The translations under genes and the position numbers were made by a program. From contig JAILOV010000027.1 of assembly GCA_024690605.1 (NCBI GenBank), positions 49,037-113,036 on the forward strand: 64,000 nucleotides of DNA, written 5' to 3'. This document shows positions 34,882 through 43,528 of the stretch, one piece after another. The notes beneath the pieces are model-generated. The model saw only the letters and a list, made by a program, of their open reading frames with translations, ran no database searches and had not been told where the DNA came from. The DNA comes from Lachnospiraceae bacterium (lineage in GTDB: Bacteria > Bacillota > Clostridia > Lachnospirales > Lachnospiraceae). The first letter of the stretch is position 1; each line of letters opens with the position of its first letter.

Positions 34882-37404
34882 ATGGAAGAAATAAGGATTT
34901 CCGTTCGCGGACTGGTGGAATTCGTCCTGCGGGAAGGAGATATCGACAACAGGGGACGGGGCGACATCCGTCAGGCGATGCTGGAGGGGGCGAGGATCCA
35001 CCGCATGATCCAGAAACGGGAGGGCGCGGGGTATCAGGCCGAGGTGCCGCTTGCCGCGTCTGTGCCGATGGAGGACTACGTTCTGGTCGTGGAAGGACGC
35101 GCGGACGGGATCATTGACACGGACACGCGGGAGTTGACCGATGGACAGATGTCCCTTGCCGATTATCTGAACGACGGCGCGGAGCGCGACGATGAGGAGG
35201 AGAGCCGGTGGACCGCGGCCCCTGTGATCGATGAGATTAAGGGGACCTATGCGGAGATCGACAGACTTCGTGAGCCCAAAGTGCTCCATCTCGCACAGGC
35301 CAAAGTCTATGCGCACCTGTTCGCATTGCGGGAGGGACTGGATCGCGTCAAGGTGCGGCTGACCTACTGCAATATGGAGACGGAGGAGATCCGCTATTTT
35401 CGCAGCCGCTTTCGTGCAGAGGAGCTGCGGCGTTTTTTTGACGATCTGATCGCGCGGTATCGCCGTTTCTCCGATTATCTGTTCTATGAACGCAGGGCGA
35501 AGCTCTCTTCCATCCGGGCGCTGGAATTCCCGTACGCGTACCGCAGCGGGCAGAAGACGCTCGCCGGTTATGTATACCGCACGATCGCAGGGGAGAGAAA
35601 GCTTTTTCTCGAGGCGCCCACGGGCGCTGGCAAGACGCTTGCCGTTCTCTATCCGGCTTTAAAAGCGATCGGGGAAGGACGGGCCGACCGGCTGTTTTAC
35701 ATGACGGCCAAGACCATCGCGCGGACGGCGCCGGAGCAGGCGCTCGAGCTTCTCAGAAGCAGGGGACTTGTGTTTCGGGCGGTTTCCCTGACGGCAAAGG
35801 AGAGATCCTGCGTGCTGGAACGCCCGGACTGCAATCCCGCCGTCTGTTCGCGGGCGCGGGGACATTTTTCTCGCGTCAACGACGCGATCTATGCGCTGCT
35901 GTCCGAGGAAGAGAGCTTTGACCGTCAGGCTGTTGCCCGCGTGGCCGCGAGATTCACGGTCTGTCCTTTTGAACTGTCGCTCGATCTGGCTCTTTTCGCG
36001 GACGGTGTGATCTGTGACTACAACTATGTGTTCGATCCTTTTGTCTATCTTCGCCGTTTCTTCGCGGAGGGCAAAAGCGGCGCGCATCTTTTCCTGGTGG
36101 ATGAGGCGCACAATCTGCTGGATCGCGGCCGGGATATGTACAGCGCCCAGCTGACCCAGGGGGAGATCGCGGACGCGCGGGACTGCTTCGACCGGTATGC
36201 TGCGGACCACGCGATCGATCCCAAAGAGCGGAAGAAACTGGCCGGTCGATTTGACCGGTCGCTGCAGGCACTCCTGGCGATCGGCCCGGAGAGAGGTGAA
36301 AAACTCGCGCTTCTTTCGGACATCGATGCGCTCCTTAAGGAATGGGCCGGGCTGCAGGGACAGATCTCCGAATGGATGGGGGAGGAGAACAGCGCGTTCG
36401 AAGAGGAGGAACTGAATTTCTATTTCCGCCTTTTCCGCTTCATGACCATCGCTGATTATCTGGATGATCACTATCTGATCTATACGGACCGTCTGCAAAC
36501 CGACGGGATCCGTCTGAAACTGTTCTGTGTCGATCCCTCCGAGCGGCTGGGGGCCTGTATGGAACGGGCGGTATCGACGATCCTCTTCTCCGCGACCTTT
36601 CTGCCCGTGCAGTACTACAAGTCCCTGCTGGGCGGAGAACCGGAGGATTATGAGGCCTATGCCGAGACATCCTTTTCTCCCGATCAGTTCCGTGTGCTGT
36701 TCGCGCGGGATGTGACCTCGAGATATCAGGCGAGGGGCGAGGAACAGTACAGAAGAGCCGCCCGATATCTTGCGGCGGCTGTGGATGCGAAGCAGGGCAA
36801 CTATCTTGCTTTCTTTCCGTCCTACAGAATGATGCGCGAGGTCTGCCGGGTGTTCGCGGAAGAGTTTCATGATCCGGACAAAGTCCGCGTCGTGGTGCAG
36901 CAGGAGCAGATGACGGAGGCAGGCCGCGAGGCCTTTCTGTCATGGTTCACGGCGGGGACGGAGACCGATCTGTCACAGAGCGTTCACATGGAGATCGAGG
37001 TGGCACCGGAGAGAAGCACGCTGGGCTTCTGCGTTCTCGGCGGTATTTTCGGCGAGGGGATCGACCTGAAGGGAGAGCGGCTGATCGGCGTGATCGTCGT
37101 GGGGACGGGTTTGCCGCAGATCTCTGAGGAACAGGAGCTTCTGCGCGATTATTTCGAGCAGCGCGGGCGGGACGGATTTGACTATGCCTACCGTTTTCCG
37201 GGAATGAACCGCGTGCTGCAGGCGGCGGGCCGCGTGATCCGTACCGAGCAGGATGTCGGTGTGATGCTGCTGCTGGACGACCGTTTCCTCCAGACGTCCT
37301 ATCGTCAACTGTTTCCTAAGGAGTGGAAAGACTGCAAAATCGTAACGACCGAATCGGTCAAAAATGAACTAAACGCATTCTGGAAAAGGGCTGACGTGGA
37401 ATAG
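34882..37404 (+). CDS. DinG/XPD-type helicase with N-terminal RecB-like nuclease domain
   Basis: Residues ~1-200 carry a PD-(D/E)XK-type nuclease signature: VEGRADG at ~70 and VIDEIKGTY at ~116, then a conserved Tyr/Gln helix (HLAQAKVYAHLF). The helicase follows: Walker A EAPTGAGKT at ~243, a four-cysteine insert (CVLERPDCNPAVC ... VCPFEL) fitting an iron-sulphur domain, DEAH at ~406, SATFLP, and GIFGEGIDL with QAAGRVIRTEQD (motif VI). The arrangement belongs to the Firmicutes superfamily 2 Rad3/DinG group. A role in replication-conflict or repair processing is inferred from the family. No CRISPR genes are nearby. ATG 34882 gives MEEIRIS; the frame opens 21 bases earlier inside the promoter. 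Confidence 0.88.
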   Translation: MEEIRISVRGLVEFVLREGDIDNRGRGDIRQAMLEGARIHRMIQKREGAGYQAEVPLAASVPMEDYVLVVEGRADGIIDTDTRELTDGQMSLADYLNDGAERDDEEESRWTAAPVIDEIKGTYAEIDRLREPKVLHLAQAKVYAHLFALREGLDRVKVRLTYCNMETEEIRYFRSRFRAEELRRFFDDLIARYRRFSDYLFYERRAKLSSIRALEFPYAYRSGQKTLAGYVYRTIAGERKLFLEAPTGAGKTLAVLYPALKAIGEGRADRLFYMTAKTIARTAPEQALELLRSRGLVFRAVSLTAKERSCVLERPDCNPAVCSRARGHFSRVNDAIYALLSEEESFDRQAVARVAARFTVCPFELSLDLALFADGVICDYNYVFDPFVYLRRFFAEGKSGAHLFLVDEAHNLLDRGRDMYSAQLTQGEIADARDCFDRYAADHAIDPKERKKLAGRFDRSLQALLAIGPERGEKLALLSDIDALLKEWAGLQGQISEWMGEENSAFEEEELNFYFRLFRFMTIADYLDDHYLIYTDRLQTDGIRLKLFCVDPSERLGACMERAVSTILFSATFLPVQYYKSLLGGEPEDYEAYAETSFSPDQFRVLFARDVTSRYQARGEEQYRRAARYLAAAVDAKQGNYLAFFPSYRMMREVCRVFAEEFHDPDKVRVVVQQEQMTEAGREAFLSWFTAGTETDLSQSVHMEIEVAPERSTLGFCVLGGIFGEGIDLKGERLIGVIVVGTGLPQISEEQELLRDYFEQRGRDGFDYAYRFPGMNRVLQAAGRVIRTEQDVGVMLLLDDRFLQTSYRQLFPKEWKDCKIVTTESVKNELNAFWKRADVE

Positions 37405-37463
37405 ACAAGATCACACGTTATGTTATATAACGATAAAATAACAACGAATATAAGACAAGATGA

Positions 37464-37490
37464 CATAATATCAAACAATCCGATATTATG
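37464..37490. repeat. Perfect 9-bp inverted repeat
   Basis: CATAATATC (37464-37472) and GATATTATG (37482-37490) flank a 9-base spacer. No T-run follows, so a terminator is unlikely. It may be a protein-binding site or DNA hairpin. Confidence 0.7.
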
Positions 37491-37580
37491 TAAACAAAAA
37501 ACTTAGTGAGTTTATCTGAATTGTGCGCGCAATTATAGATATTTTGCCACAAAACAGAGAATCTTGACGAGAAAACGGGC

Positions 37581-37589
37581 TGTGGATAA
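37581..37589 (-). promoter_or_regulatory. Consensus DnaA box
   Basis: TGTGGATAA is the exact complement of TTATCCACA. A weaker TGTGGAAAT follows at 37593. A single exact box does not make an origin, and dnaA and dnaN are absent, but it could be a DnaA-responsive site. Confidence 0.45.
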
Positions 37590-37846
37590 CTCTGTGGAAA
37601 TTGGGGACATTTCGGGGCATCAGAAAATTCAGCCCACGATTTATGCGGCCTGCGGGACTTAACGATAAACTGATCGTCTAATGATGAGATTCCAAACAAA
37701 ACGGAAATAGTCAATATTATTATGTAAACTATAAGAAATAAGTGCTGTTTCATAACAGTTGATTGGATTCTTTCCCTTGCGTACACGGTTGACAACAGGG
37801 GTGGGATTGTGAAAAATAGTAGGGGCATGTCAGGAGGTCTTACACT

Positions 37847-40525
37847 ATGAAAAAGGAACTTGCGAAGGCATACGATCCGAAAGGTCTGGAGGATCGTATC
37901 TATAAAAACTGGGAAGAGAAGAAATACTTTCACGCGGAAGTGGATGAGACAAAGAAACCGTTTACGGTCGTCATCCCGCCGCCGAATGTTACCGGTATCC
38001 TGCATATGGGTCATGCGTTTGATGAGACTGTGCAGGATATTCTTGTCCGCTGGAAGCGTATGCAGGGCTACAACACCCTCTGGCAGCCGGGGACCGACCA
38101 CGCATCGATCTCCACCGAGGTCAGGATCACCAACGAACTCAAGGAAGAGGGGATCGACAAGCAGGCGCTGGGCCGTGAGAAGTTTCTGGAGCGCGCCTGG
38201 GCCTGGAAAGAGAAGTATGGCGGCACCATCGTTTCCCAGTTAAAGAAGCTCGGCAGCTCCTGTGACTGGGAGCGGGAACGCTTCACCATGGACGAAGGCT
38301 GCAACCGGGCGGTCACCGAGGTCTTTGTGCGCCTTCATGAAAAAGGCTACATCTATAAGGGCAGCAGGATCATCAACTGGTGTCCGGTGTGCAACACCTC
38401 TCTTTCCGATGCAGAGGTGGAATACGAGGAGCAGCAGGGGCATCTGTGGCACATCAAGTATCCTCTCATCGAAGAAGACGGGAGTGTGAGTACCACCCGC
38501 TTTGTGGAGTTTGCGACGACCCGTCCGGAGACGATGCTGGGTGATACGGCGGTCGCCGTGCATCCGGAGGACGACCGATACCGGGATATCATCGGCAGGG
38601 AGGTGCTTTTGCCGATCGTGAACCGCCGGATCCCGGTGGTGGCGGACACCTATGTCGACCGGGAATTCGGAACCGGTGTCGTGAAGATCACGCCGGCACA
38701 TGACCCCAATGACTTTGAAGTCGGAAAACGGCATCATCTTCCCGAGATCAACATCATGAACGATGATGCAACGATCAATGAAAACGGCGGCAAATACGCC
38801 GGTATGGAGCGTTATGCCTGCCGGAAGGCGATCGTCGAGGAACTTGATGCGATGGGCCTTCTGGTGAAGATCGAGGATTATTCGCACAATGTCGGCACCC
38901 ATGACCGCTGTCACACGACGGTCGAGCCGCTGATCAAGAAACAGTGGTTTGTGAAGATGGATGAACTGATCAAACCCGCGATCAGGGCCGTCAAAGAGGG
39001 CGAGATCCGCCTGGTGCCGAAGAGCGCGGAAAAGCGCTATTTCAACTGGACAGACAACATCCGTGACTGGTGCATCTCCAGACAGCTCTGGTGGGGCCAC
39101 CGGATCCCGGCGTGGACCTGCGCGGACTGCGGGGAGATCACGGTCGCGAGAACGGCACCTGCCGTCTGCCCAAAGTGCGGGGGAAAACAGCTCGCACAGG
39201 ACGAGGATGTGCTGGACACGTGGTTTTCCTCGGCACTCTGGCCCTTTGAGACTCTGGGCTGGCCGGATGACACACCGGACCTGAAATACTTTTTCCCGAC
39301 CGATGTGCTGGTCACCGGATGGGACATCATCTTTTTCTGGGTCATCCGCATGATCTTCTCGAGCTATGAGCAGATGGGGACCTATCCGTTCCACACGGTG
39401 ATCTTCCACGGACTGGTGCGTGACGCGCAGGGGCGGAAGATGAGCAAATCGCTGGGCAACGGCATCGACCCGCTGGAGATCATCGGACAGTACGGGGCGG
39501 ATGCGCTCAGACTCACCCTTGTCACGGGCAACGATATGGGCAGCGACATGCGCTTCTACAAAGAACGCGTGGAGAACAGCCGCAATTTCGCCAACAAGAT
39601 CTGGAACGCCTCGCGCTTCATCATGATGAACCTGCATGAGGATGAGGACTACTATAACACTGCGATGCCCGAGGGACTGGAGCCTGCGGACAAGTGGATC
39701 CTCTCCCGGTTCAACAGTACCGTGCGCGAAGTGACGGAGAACATGGAGCGCTATGAGCTGGGGATCGCCGTGCAGAAGGTCTATGATTTCATCTGGGATG
39801 AGTTCTGTGACTGGTACATTGAGATGGTGAAGCCCAGGCTTTACGGCGAGAACATGGAGACGTCGAGACGGGCGGCCATGTGGTGCCTCACAACGGTGCT
39901 GGCGGGTTCCATGAAGCTGCTGCATCCCTACATGCCGTTCATCACCGAGGAGATCTTCTGCACGATGCAGTCGGCGGAGGAATCGATCATGATCTCCTCG
40001 TGGCCCGTTTACCGGACAGAGTGGGATTTTGCCGCCGAGGAGCGTCAGATCGAGGCGATCAAGGAGGCGGTGCGCGGGATCCGCGGGATCCGCACGAACA
40101 TGAATGTCGCACCTTCGAAAAAGGTGCCCATTGTCATCGTGAGCGAAGATAAAGAAACACTTGATATTTTTACAACCGGCAGACTCTTCTTCGAGAGTCT
40201 GGCGGGAGCTTCCTCGTCCCGTTGCCAGTCGGATCTGAGCGGTGTTGACGAAAACGCCGTCTCCGTGCCGCTCGCGGGAGCGACGCTCTATATCCCTCTT
40301 GCGGAACTTGTGGACACGGCGGCGGAGACCGAACGGCTGACGAAGGAACTCAAAAGGCTCGACGGAGAACTGGCCCGTTCGGAGAAGATGCTCACCAATG
40401 AGAAGTTCCTCGCGGGGGCAAAACCGGAAAAGGTCGAAGAGGAACGGGAAAAGAAAAAGAAATATGAGCAGATGCACGCGCAGGTGGAGGAACAGTTGAG
40501 ACGCCTGTCGGGAATGAAGCAATGA
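37847..40525 (+). CDS. valS: Valyl-tRNA synthetase
   Basis: Charges tRNA-Val. The 892 residues contain the class I signatures HMGH at ~53 (NVTGILHMGHAF) and KMSKS at ~531 (GRKMSKSLGNGIDP), the editing domain between them, and the C-terminal coiled coil (ETERLTKELKRLDGEL). AGGAGG lies 8 bases before ATG 37847. It overlaps the following small gene by ATGA and heads a long co-directional run. A degenerate copy of the dispersed palindrome is at 40154. Confidence 0.97.
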   Translation: MKKELAKAYDPKGLEDRIYKNWEEKKYFHAEVDETKKPFTVVIPPPNVTGILHMGHAFDETVQDILVRWKRMQGYNTLWQPGTDHASISTEVRITNELKEEGIDKQALGREKFLERAWAWKEKYGGTIVSQLKKLGSSCDWERERFTMDEGCNRAVTEVFVRLHEKGYIYKGSRIINWCPVCNTSLSDAEVEYEEQQGHLWHIKYPLIEEDGSVSTTRFVEFATTRPETMLGDTAVAVHPEDDRYRDIIGREVLLPIVNRRIPVVADTYVDREFGTGVVKITPAHDPNDFEVGKRHHLPEINIMNDDATINENGGKYAGMERYACRKAIVEELDAMGLLVKIEDYSHNVGTHDRCHTTVEPLIKKQWFVKMDELIKPAIRAVKEGEIRLVPKSAEKRYFNWTDNIRDWCISRQLWWGHRIPAWTCADCGEITVARTAPAVCPKCGGKQLAQDEDVLDTWFSSALWPFETLGWPDDTPDLKYFFPTDVLVTGWDIIFFWVIRMIFSSYEQMGTYPFHTVIFHGLVRDAQGRKMSKSLGNGIDPLEIIGQYGADALRLTLVTGNDMGSDMRFYKERVENSRNFANKIWNASRFIMMNLHEDEDYYNTAMPEGLEPADKWILSRFNSTVREVTENMERYELGIAVQKVYDFIWDEFCDWYIEMVKPRLYGENMETSRRAAMWCLTTVLAGSMKLLHPYMPFITEEIFCTMQSAEESIMISSWPVYRTEWDFAAEERQIEAIKEAVRGIRGIRTNMNVAPSKKVPIVIVSEDKETLDIFTTGRLFFESLAGASSSRCQSDLSGVDENAVSVPLAGATLYIPLAELVDTAAETERLTKELKRLDGELARSEKMLTNEKFLAGAKPEKVEEEREKKKKYEQMHAQVEEQLRRLSGMKQ

Positions 40526-40728
40526 TCAATTTCGAGGAAGAACTGAAGAAATTCCATCCGAGTCTTGAACTGGATGAAGCGCAGGATGTGATCGCCGGAC
40601 AGGATCTTGACGATGTGTCGGATATCCTGGTGGCGATGCTGCGCGAGCAGGAGGCGGAGAGGCAGCAGCTGATGCAGCAGGCGGCGCGCATGGCGGCGCC
40701 TCCGGTCATGCCCCCCGGGGAGCAGTAA
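40522..40728 (+). CDS. Small acidic helical protein of unknown function
   Basis: The 68-residue protein (MINFEEELKKFHPSLEL start) is predicted helical, with an acidic N-terminal half, a Gln-rich QRQQLMQQAARM-like helix and a Pro-rich tail. ATGA overlap with valS and 3-bp spacing to the next gene support real coupled translation. I recognise no family. It may be an adaptor for the zinc-ribbon TPR protein that follows. Confidence 0.6.
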   Translation: MINFEEELKKFHPSLELDEAQDVIAGQDLDDVSDILVAMLREQEAERQQLMQQAARMAAPPVMPPGEQ

Positions 40729-40731
40729 AAC

Positions 40732-42135
40732 GTGCGGTGTTATGCATGCGGAAATGAACTGACAGAGCAGGACTTCTGTACTGCCTGCGGTGCCGATGTC
40801 GGATATTACAAAAAAGTGCGCTATCTTTCCAACCGTCTCTATAACGAGGCGCTGGATAAAGCGCGCGTGCGTGATCTGTCCGGTGCCGTAAAGTGCCTGA
40901 GACAGAGCATCCGTCTGTACAGGGGCAATATCGACGCCCGCAATCTCCTGGGACTGGTCTATTATGAGACAGGAGAGGTGGTCGCTGCGCTCACCGAATG
41001 GGTGATCAGCAAGAATCTGCGGGAGAGCAAAAACCTGGCCGGACATCTGCTTGACGAGGTGCAGAAGGAATCGCAGCGTCTGGAAACACTCGGAAGGACC
41101 GCGAAGAAATACAATCTGGCGCTCAGCTATGCGAGACAGGAGAGTTATGACCTCGCCATCATCCAGCTGAAGCGCATCCTCCAGTTGAACCCCGGATTTC
41201 TCCGTGCCAGAGAACTGCTGGCACTTCTTTATCTGCGCGCGGGCGAATATGAGCGTGTCCGCCTGGAATGCAACCGCTGTCTCAGGATCGACAGCGGAAA
41301 CACGACGGCGAAACGTTATCTTCGAGAGGCGCAGACGGCGCTGATGCCGTCGGATCAGAAGAGACCGCGCCGCAGGGACAGCGGTGACGTGGTCCGCTAT
41401 CAGAGTGGCAATGAGACCATCATTCAGCCCTCGAGGCCCGTGATCGGCGGAGGGGCGCTGTCGCTTGGAACGGCGGTTGCCGGGATCGCGATCGGTCTCG
41501 CCATCGGGTGGTTTCTGATCCTCCCGACCAGAGTGTCGCGTGTCCAGCAGGCGTTTCGACAGGAGGTGGCTTCCGTCAGCGAGGAGTCCGATGCCAAAAG
41601 TGTTCAGATCAGGAATCTGGAGCAGGAATCGACATCACTCAAAGAGCAGATCACGGAACTGGAACGGCAGGCTGCGATCCCCGGCGACACACAGGAGCAT
41701 CGGACGGCAGATGCTCTGATGCAGGCGGTTTCCTCCTATCTGGCCGATCGCGAGGATCTGACTGCCATCAAATCCTACATGGCGGATGTGGAACGCGATG
41801 CGCCGGAAATGAAGGAAAACGCCAGCCTGCGAAAGCTCTACGCGGATTTTGCCGCGATCGTCGGCAGAGATCTGGGCGACATGTTCTACAAAGAAGGCTA
41901 CGAGTCCTATCGCGAAGAGGATGACACGGCGGCGATCGCGTCGCTCTCCAGAGCATGGGAACTGGACGAAACCAATGAGGACGCTCTGTTCTGGCTGGGG
42001 CGCGCCTACTATCGCAGTGGAGACGCTGATAATGCCAGAAAGGCTTTTGAAACAGTCATCGATGATTTTCCTGATACCAGCCGCGCCAAGGACGCGCAGG
42101 ATCTGATAGCAGAGATTAATAACGCGGGAACATGA
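40732..42135 (+). CDS. Zinc-ribbon, TPR and membrane protein
   Basis: Start is GTG 40732, immediately after the small upstream gene. Residues 3-20 form a zinc ribbon (CYACGNEL ... FCTACG, two CxxC knuckles). TPR-like repeats run from ~35 to 205 on the cytoplasmic side, with one membrane helix at ~243-265 (LSLGTAVAGIAIGLAIGW). A coiled coil at ~275-320 is followed by further TPR-like repeats outside at ~375-465. The two-sided TPR layout suggests a scaffold linking a cytoplasmic and an envelope complex. The next genes modify envelope polymers, which fits, but the role is unknown. Confidence 0.7.
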   Translation: MRCYACGNELTEQDFCTACGADVGYYKKVRYLSNRLYNEALDKARVRDLSGAVKCLRQSIRLYRGNIDARNLLGLVYYETGEVVAALTEWVISKNLRESKNLAGHLLDEVQKESQRLETLGRTAKKYNLALSYARQESYDLAIIQLKRILQLNPGFLRARELLALLYLRAGEYERVRLECNRCLRIDSGNTTAKRYLREAQTALMPSDQKRPRRRDSGDVVRYQSGNETIIQPSRPVIGGGALSLGTAVAGIAIGLAIGWFLILPTRVSRVQQAFRQEVASVSEESDAKSVQIRNLEQESTSLKEQITELERQAAIPGDTQEHRTADALMQAVSSYLADREDLTAIKSYMADVERDAPEMKENASLRKLYADFAAIVGRDLGDMFYKEGYESYREEDDTAAIASLSRAWELDETNEDALFWLGRAYYRSGDADNARKAFETVIDDFPDTSRAKDAQDLIAEINNAGT

Positions 42136-43502
42136 GCTTTACGGATTTTGATTTCCTTTTCCGGTTCTTGCCGGTTTTTTTGCTTGTCTATTATCTGGCG
42201 CCGCCCAAAGCGCGCATCTGGGTGCTGATCACGGGAAGCCTCTTCTTTTACGGGCTTGCCGGACCGCTGTTTGTCGTGCTTCTTTTTCTTCTCTCCGTAT
42301 GGAATCATCTGCTCGGCAAGGGAGCGCGCAGAGGGGAGCGGAGTGCGCTGCTCTGCGGCGCGGCGGTGGATGTTCTCGCTCTGGCTCTGGCCAAGATGCT
42401 GGGAGCCCTGCAGGGTCCGGCGTTCCTGCCGGTCGGCATGAGCTTCTATATCTTCCGGATGATCTCTTATCTGGCGGACAGTTTTCGGGGAAAGATGAAG
42501 GAGGAACCGACATTCGCCGCCTCTCTCGCCTATTTCTGTCTCTTTCCGCAGCTTCTGTCGGGACCGATCATGCGTTATGAGGACTACGGGAAGATATCCG
42601 CTTTTCGGGACAGCGCCCCGGATGCGGGTTGGAAGACGGAGATCCGCAACATCTTCGTCCGGGTGGAGAACGGTCTCACCTGGTTCATCCCCGGACTTGC
42701 CTGCAAGGTGCTGCTTGCCGATCATCTGCGCACGCTGTGGAACGCGCTCTACGGGATCGGCTATGAGAGCATCTCCACACCGCTTGCGTGGCTGGGAGTC
42801 TTCACCTATTCCATGGAACTCTACTTCGATTTCTGGGGCTATTCCCTGATGGCGGCAGGCATCGGCGTGATGATCGGTCTGCCGATGATCGAAAACTTCA
42901 CACAGCCCTATGCGGCCGGATCGGTCAGCGAGTTTTACAGGCGCTGGCATGTGACATTGGGGACGTTTTTCAGGGACTATGTTTACATTCCGCTGGGCGG
43001 CAGCAGGGGGAGCACCGCGGTCACGGTGCGCAATCTTGCCCTTGTGTGGCTCCTCACGGGGATCTGGCACGGGGTCGGCTGGAATTATCTGATCTGGGCC
43101 GGTGCGCTCTTTGTGATGATCCTCGTGGAACGTGCGCTGCGGAAGGGACCGCAGAAAGCAGCCGCCGTGATCGGCAGGATCCATGTCTGGGTCATGATCC
43201 CGCTCACCTGGGTGGTCTTTGCGATCCCGGATCCGGAGAGACTCCGGACCTATTTCCTCAGGCTGTTTCCGGTGGCCGATCCGGGCGGAGCGGTCTTTGC
43301 GGGAGATTTTGTGAAGTATCTGACCGCCTACGGTCCGGTTCTCGCGCTTTCTCTTGTTTTTCTGATCCCGAGCGTCTATCATGGATTTGTGCGTCACCGA
43401 CGTTCACCGGCGGCCGCGCTGATCCTCGCGGGACTGTTTGCCGCGAGCCTCATCAGTCTGCGTCGTGCCGGAGCCAATCCGTTTCTGTATCTGCAGTTCT
43501 AG
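42132..43502 (+). CDS. MBOAT-family membrane O-acyltransferase (AlgI-like)
   Basis: A 456-residue polytopic protein with MBOAT features: SFYIFRMISYLADSFRG early, FPQLLSGPIMRYEDY, YSMELYFDFWGYSLMAAG, then EFYRRWHVTLGTFFRDYVYIPLGG with TGIWHGVGWNYLIWG-type sequence containing the catalytic His (TGIWHG). Such proteins move acyl (usually acetyl) groups across the membrane onto exopolysaccharide, peptidoglycan or teichoic acid. The next gene encodes an SGNH-type partner, the usual pairing. It overlaps the TPR gene by 4 bp. Confidence 0.92.
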   Translation: MSFTDFDFLFRFLPVFLLVYYLAPPKARIWVLITGSLFFYGLAGPLFVVLLFLLSVWNHLLGKGARRGERSALLCGAAVDVLALALAKMLGALQGPAFLPVGMSFYIFRMISYLADSFRGKMKEEPTFAASLAYFCLFPQLLSGPIMRYEDYGKISAFRDSAPDAGWKTEIRNIFVRVENGLTWFIPGLACKVLLADHLRTLWNALYGIGYESISTPLAWLGVFTYSMELYFDFWGYSLMAAGIGVMIGLPMIENFTQPYAAGSVSEFYRRWHVTLGTFFRDYVYIPLGGSRGSTAVTVRNLALVWLLTGIWHGVGWNYLIWAGALFVMILVERALRKGPQKAAAVIGRIHVWVMIPLTWVVFAIPDPERLRTYFLRLFPVADPGGAVFAGDFVKYLTAYGPVLALSLVFLIPSVYHGFVRHRRSPAAALILAGLFAASLISLRRAGANPFLYLQF

Positions 43503-43528
43503 TGCCGGGCGCGGGAGAGAAAGATGCG

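Larger units (their letters stand above)
37405..37846. other. 442-bp AT-rich intergenic region with inverted repeats and a DnaA-box match
   Basis: This is the largest gene-free stretch in the window and much more AT-rich than its surroundings. It holds a 10-bp palindrome GTTATATAAC (37422-37431), degenerate copies of the dispersed 14-bp palindrome (37438 and 37752), a perfect 9-bp inverted repeat, and a consensus DnaA box. It presumably also contains the valS promoter. The T-box element expected for many Firmicutes aminoacyl-tRNA synthetase genes was looked for and not found. Confidence 0.7.

Noticed and set aside
34882..37404. Part of a CRISPR or other defence island (DinG-like gene)
   Set aside because: No array, cas or other defence genes nearby; flanked by housekeeping genes.
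37700..37846. T-box riboswitch before valS
   Set aside because: Looked for the conserved AGGGUGGNACCGCG block and a terminator. Only GGGGTGGGATTGTG was found, which does not fit.
37405..37846. Chromosomal replication origin
   Set aside because: Only one exact DnaA box and no dnaA, dnaN, rpmH or gidA nearby.
37418..38101. - strand frame covering the intergenic gap and valS start
   Set aside because: Half of it is the valS shadow and the other half is AT-rich noncoding sequence; no ribosome site or recognisable domain.
38240..40522. 760-codon - strand frame opposite valS
   Set aside because: Antisense of valS, which has complete synthetase motifs.
42788..43528. Upstream part of the frame leading into the SGNH gene
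   Set aside because: It lies inside the MBOAT gene in another frame. The signal anchor and ribosome site place the real start at 43529.
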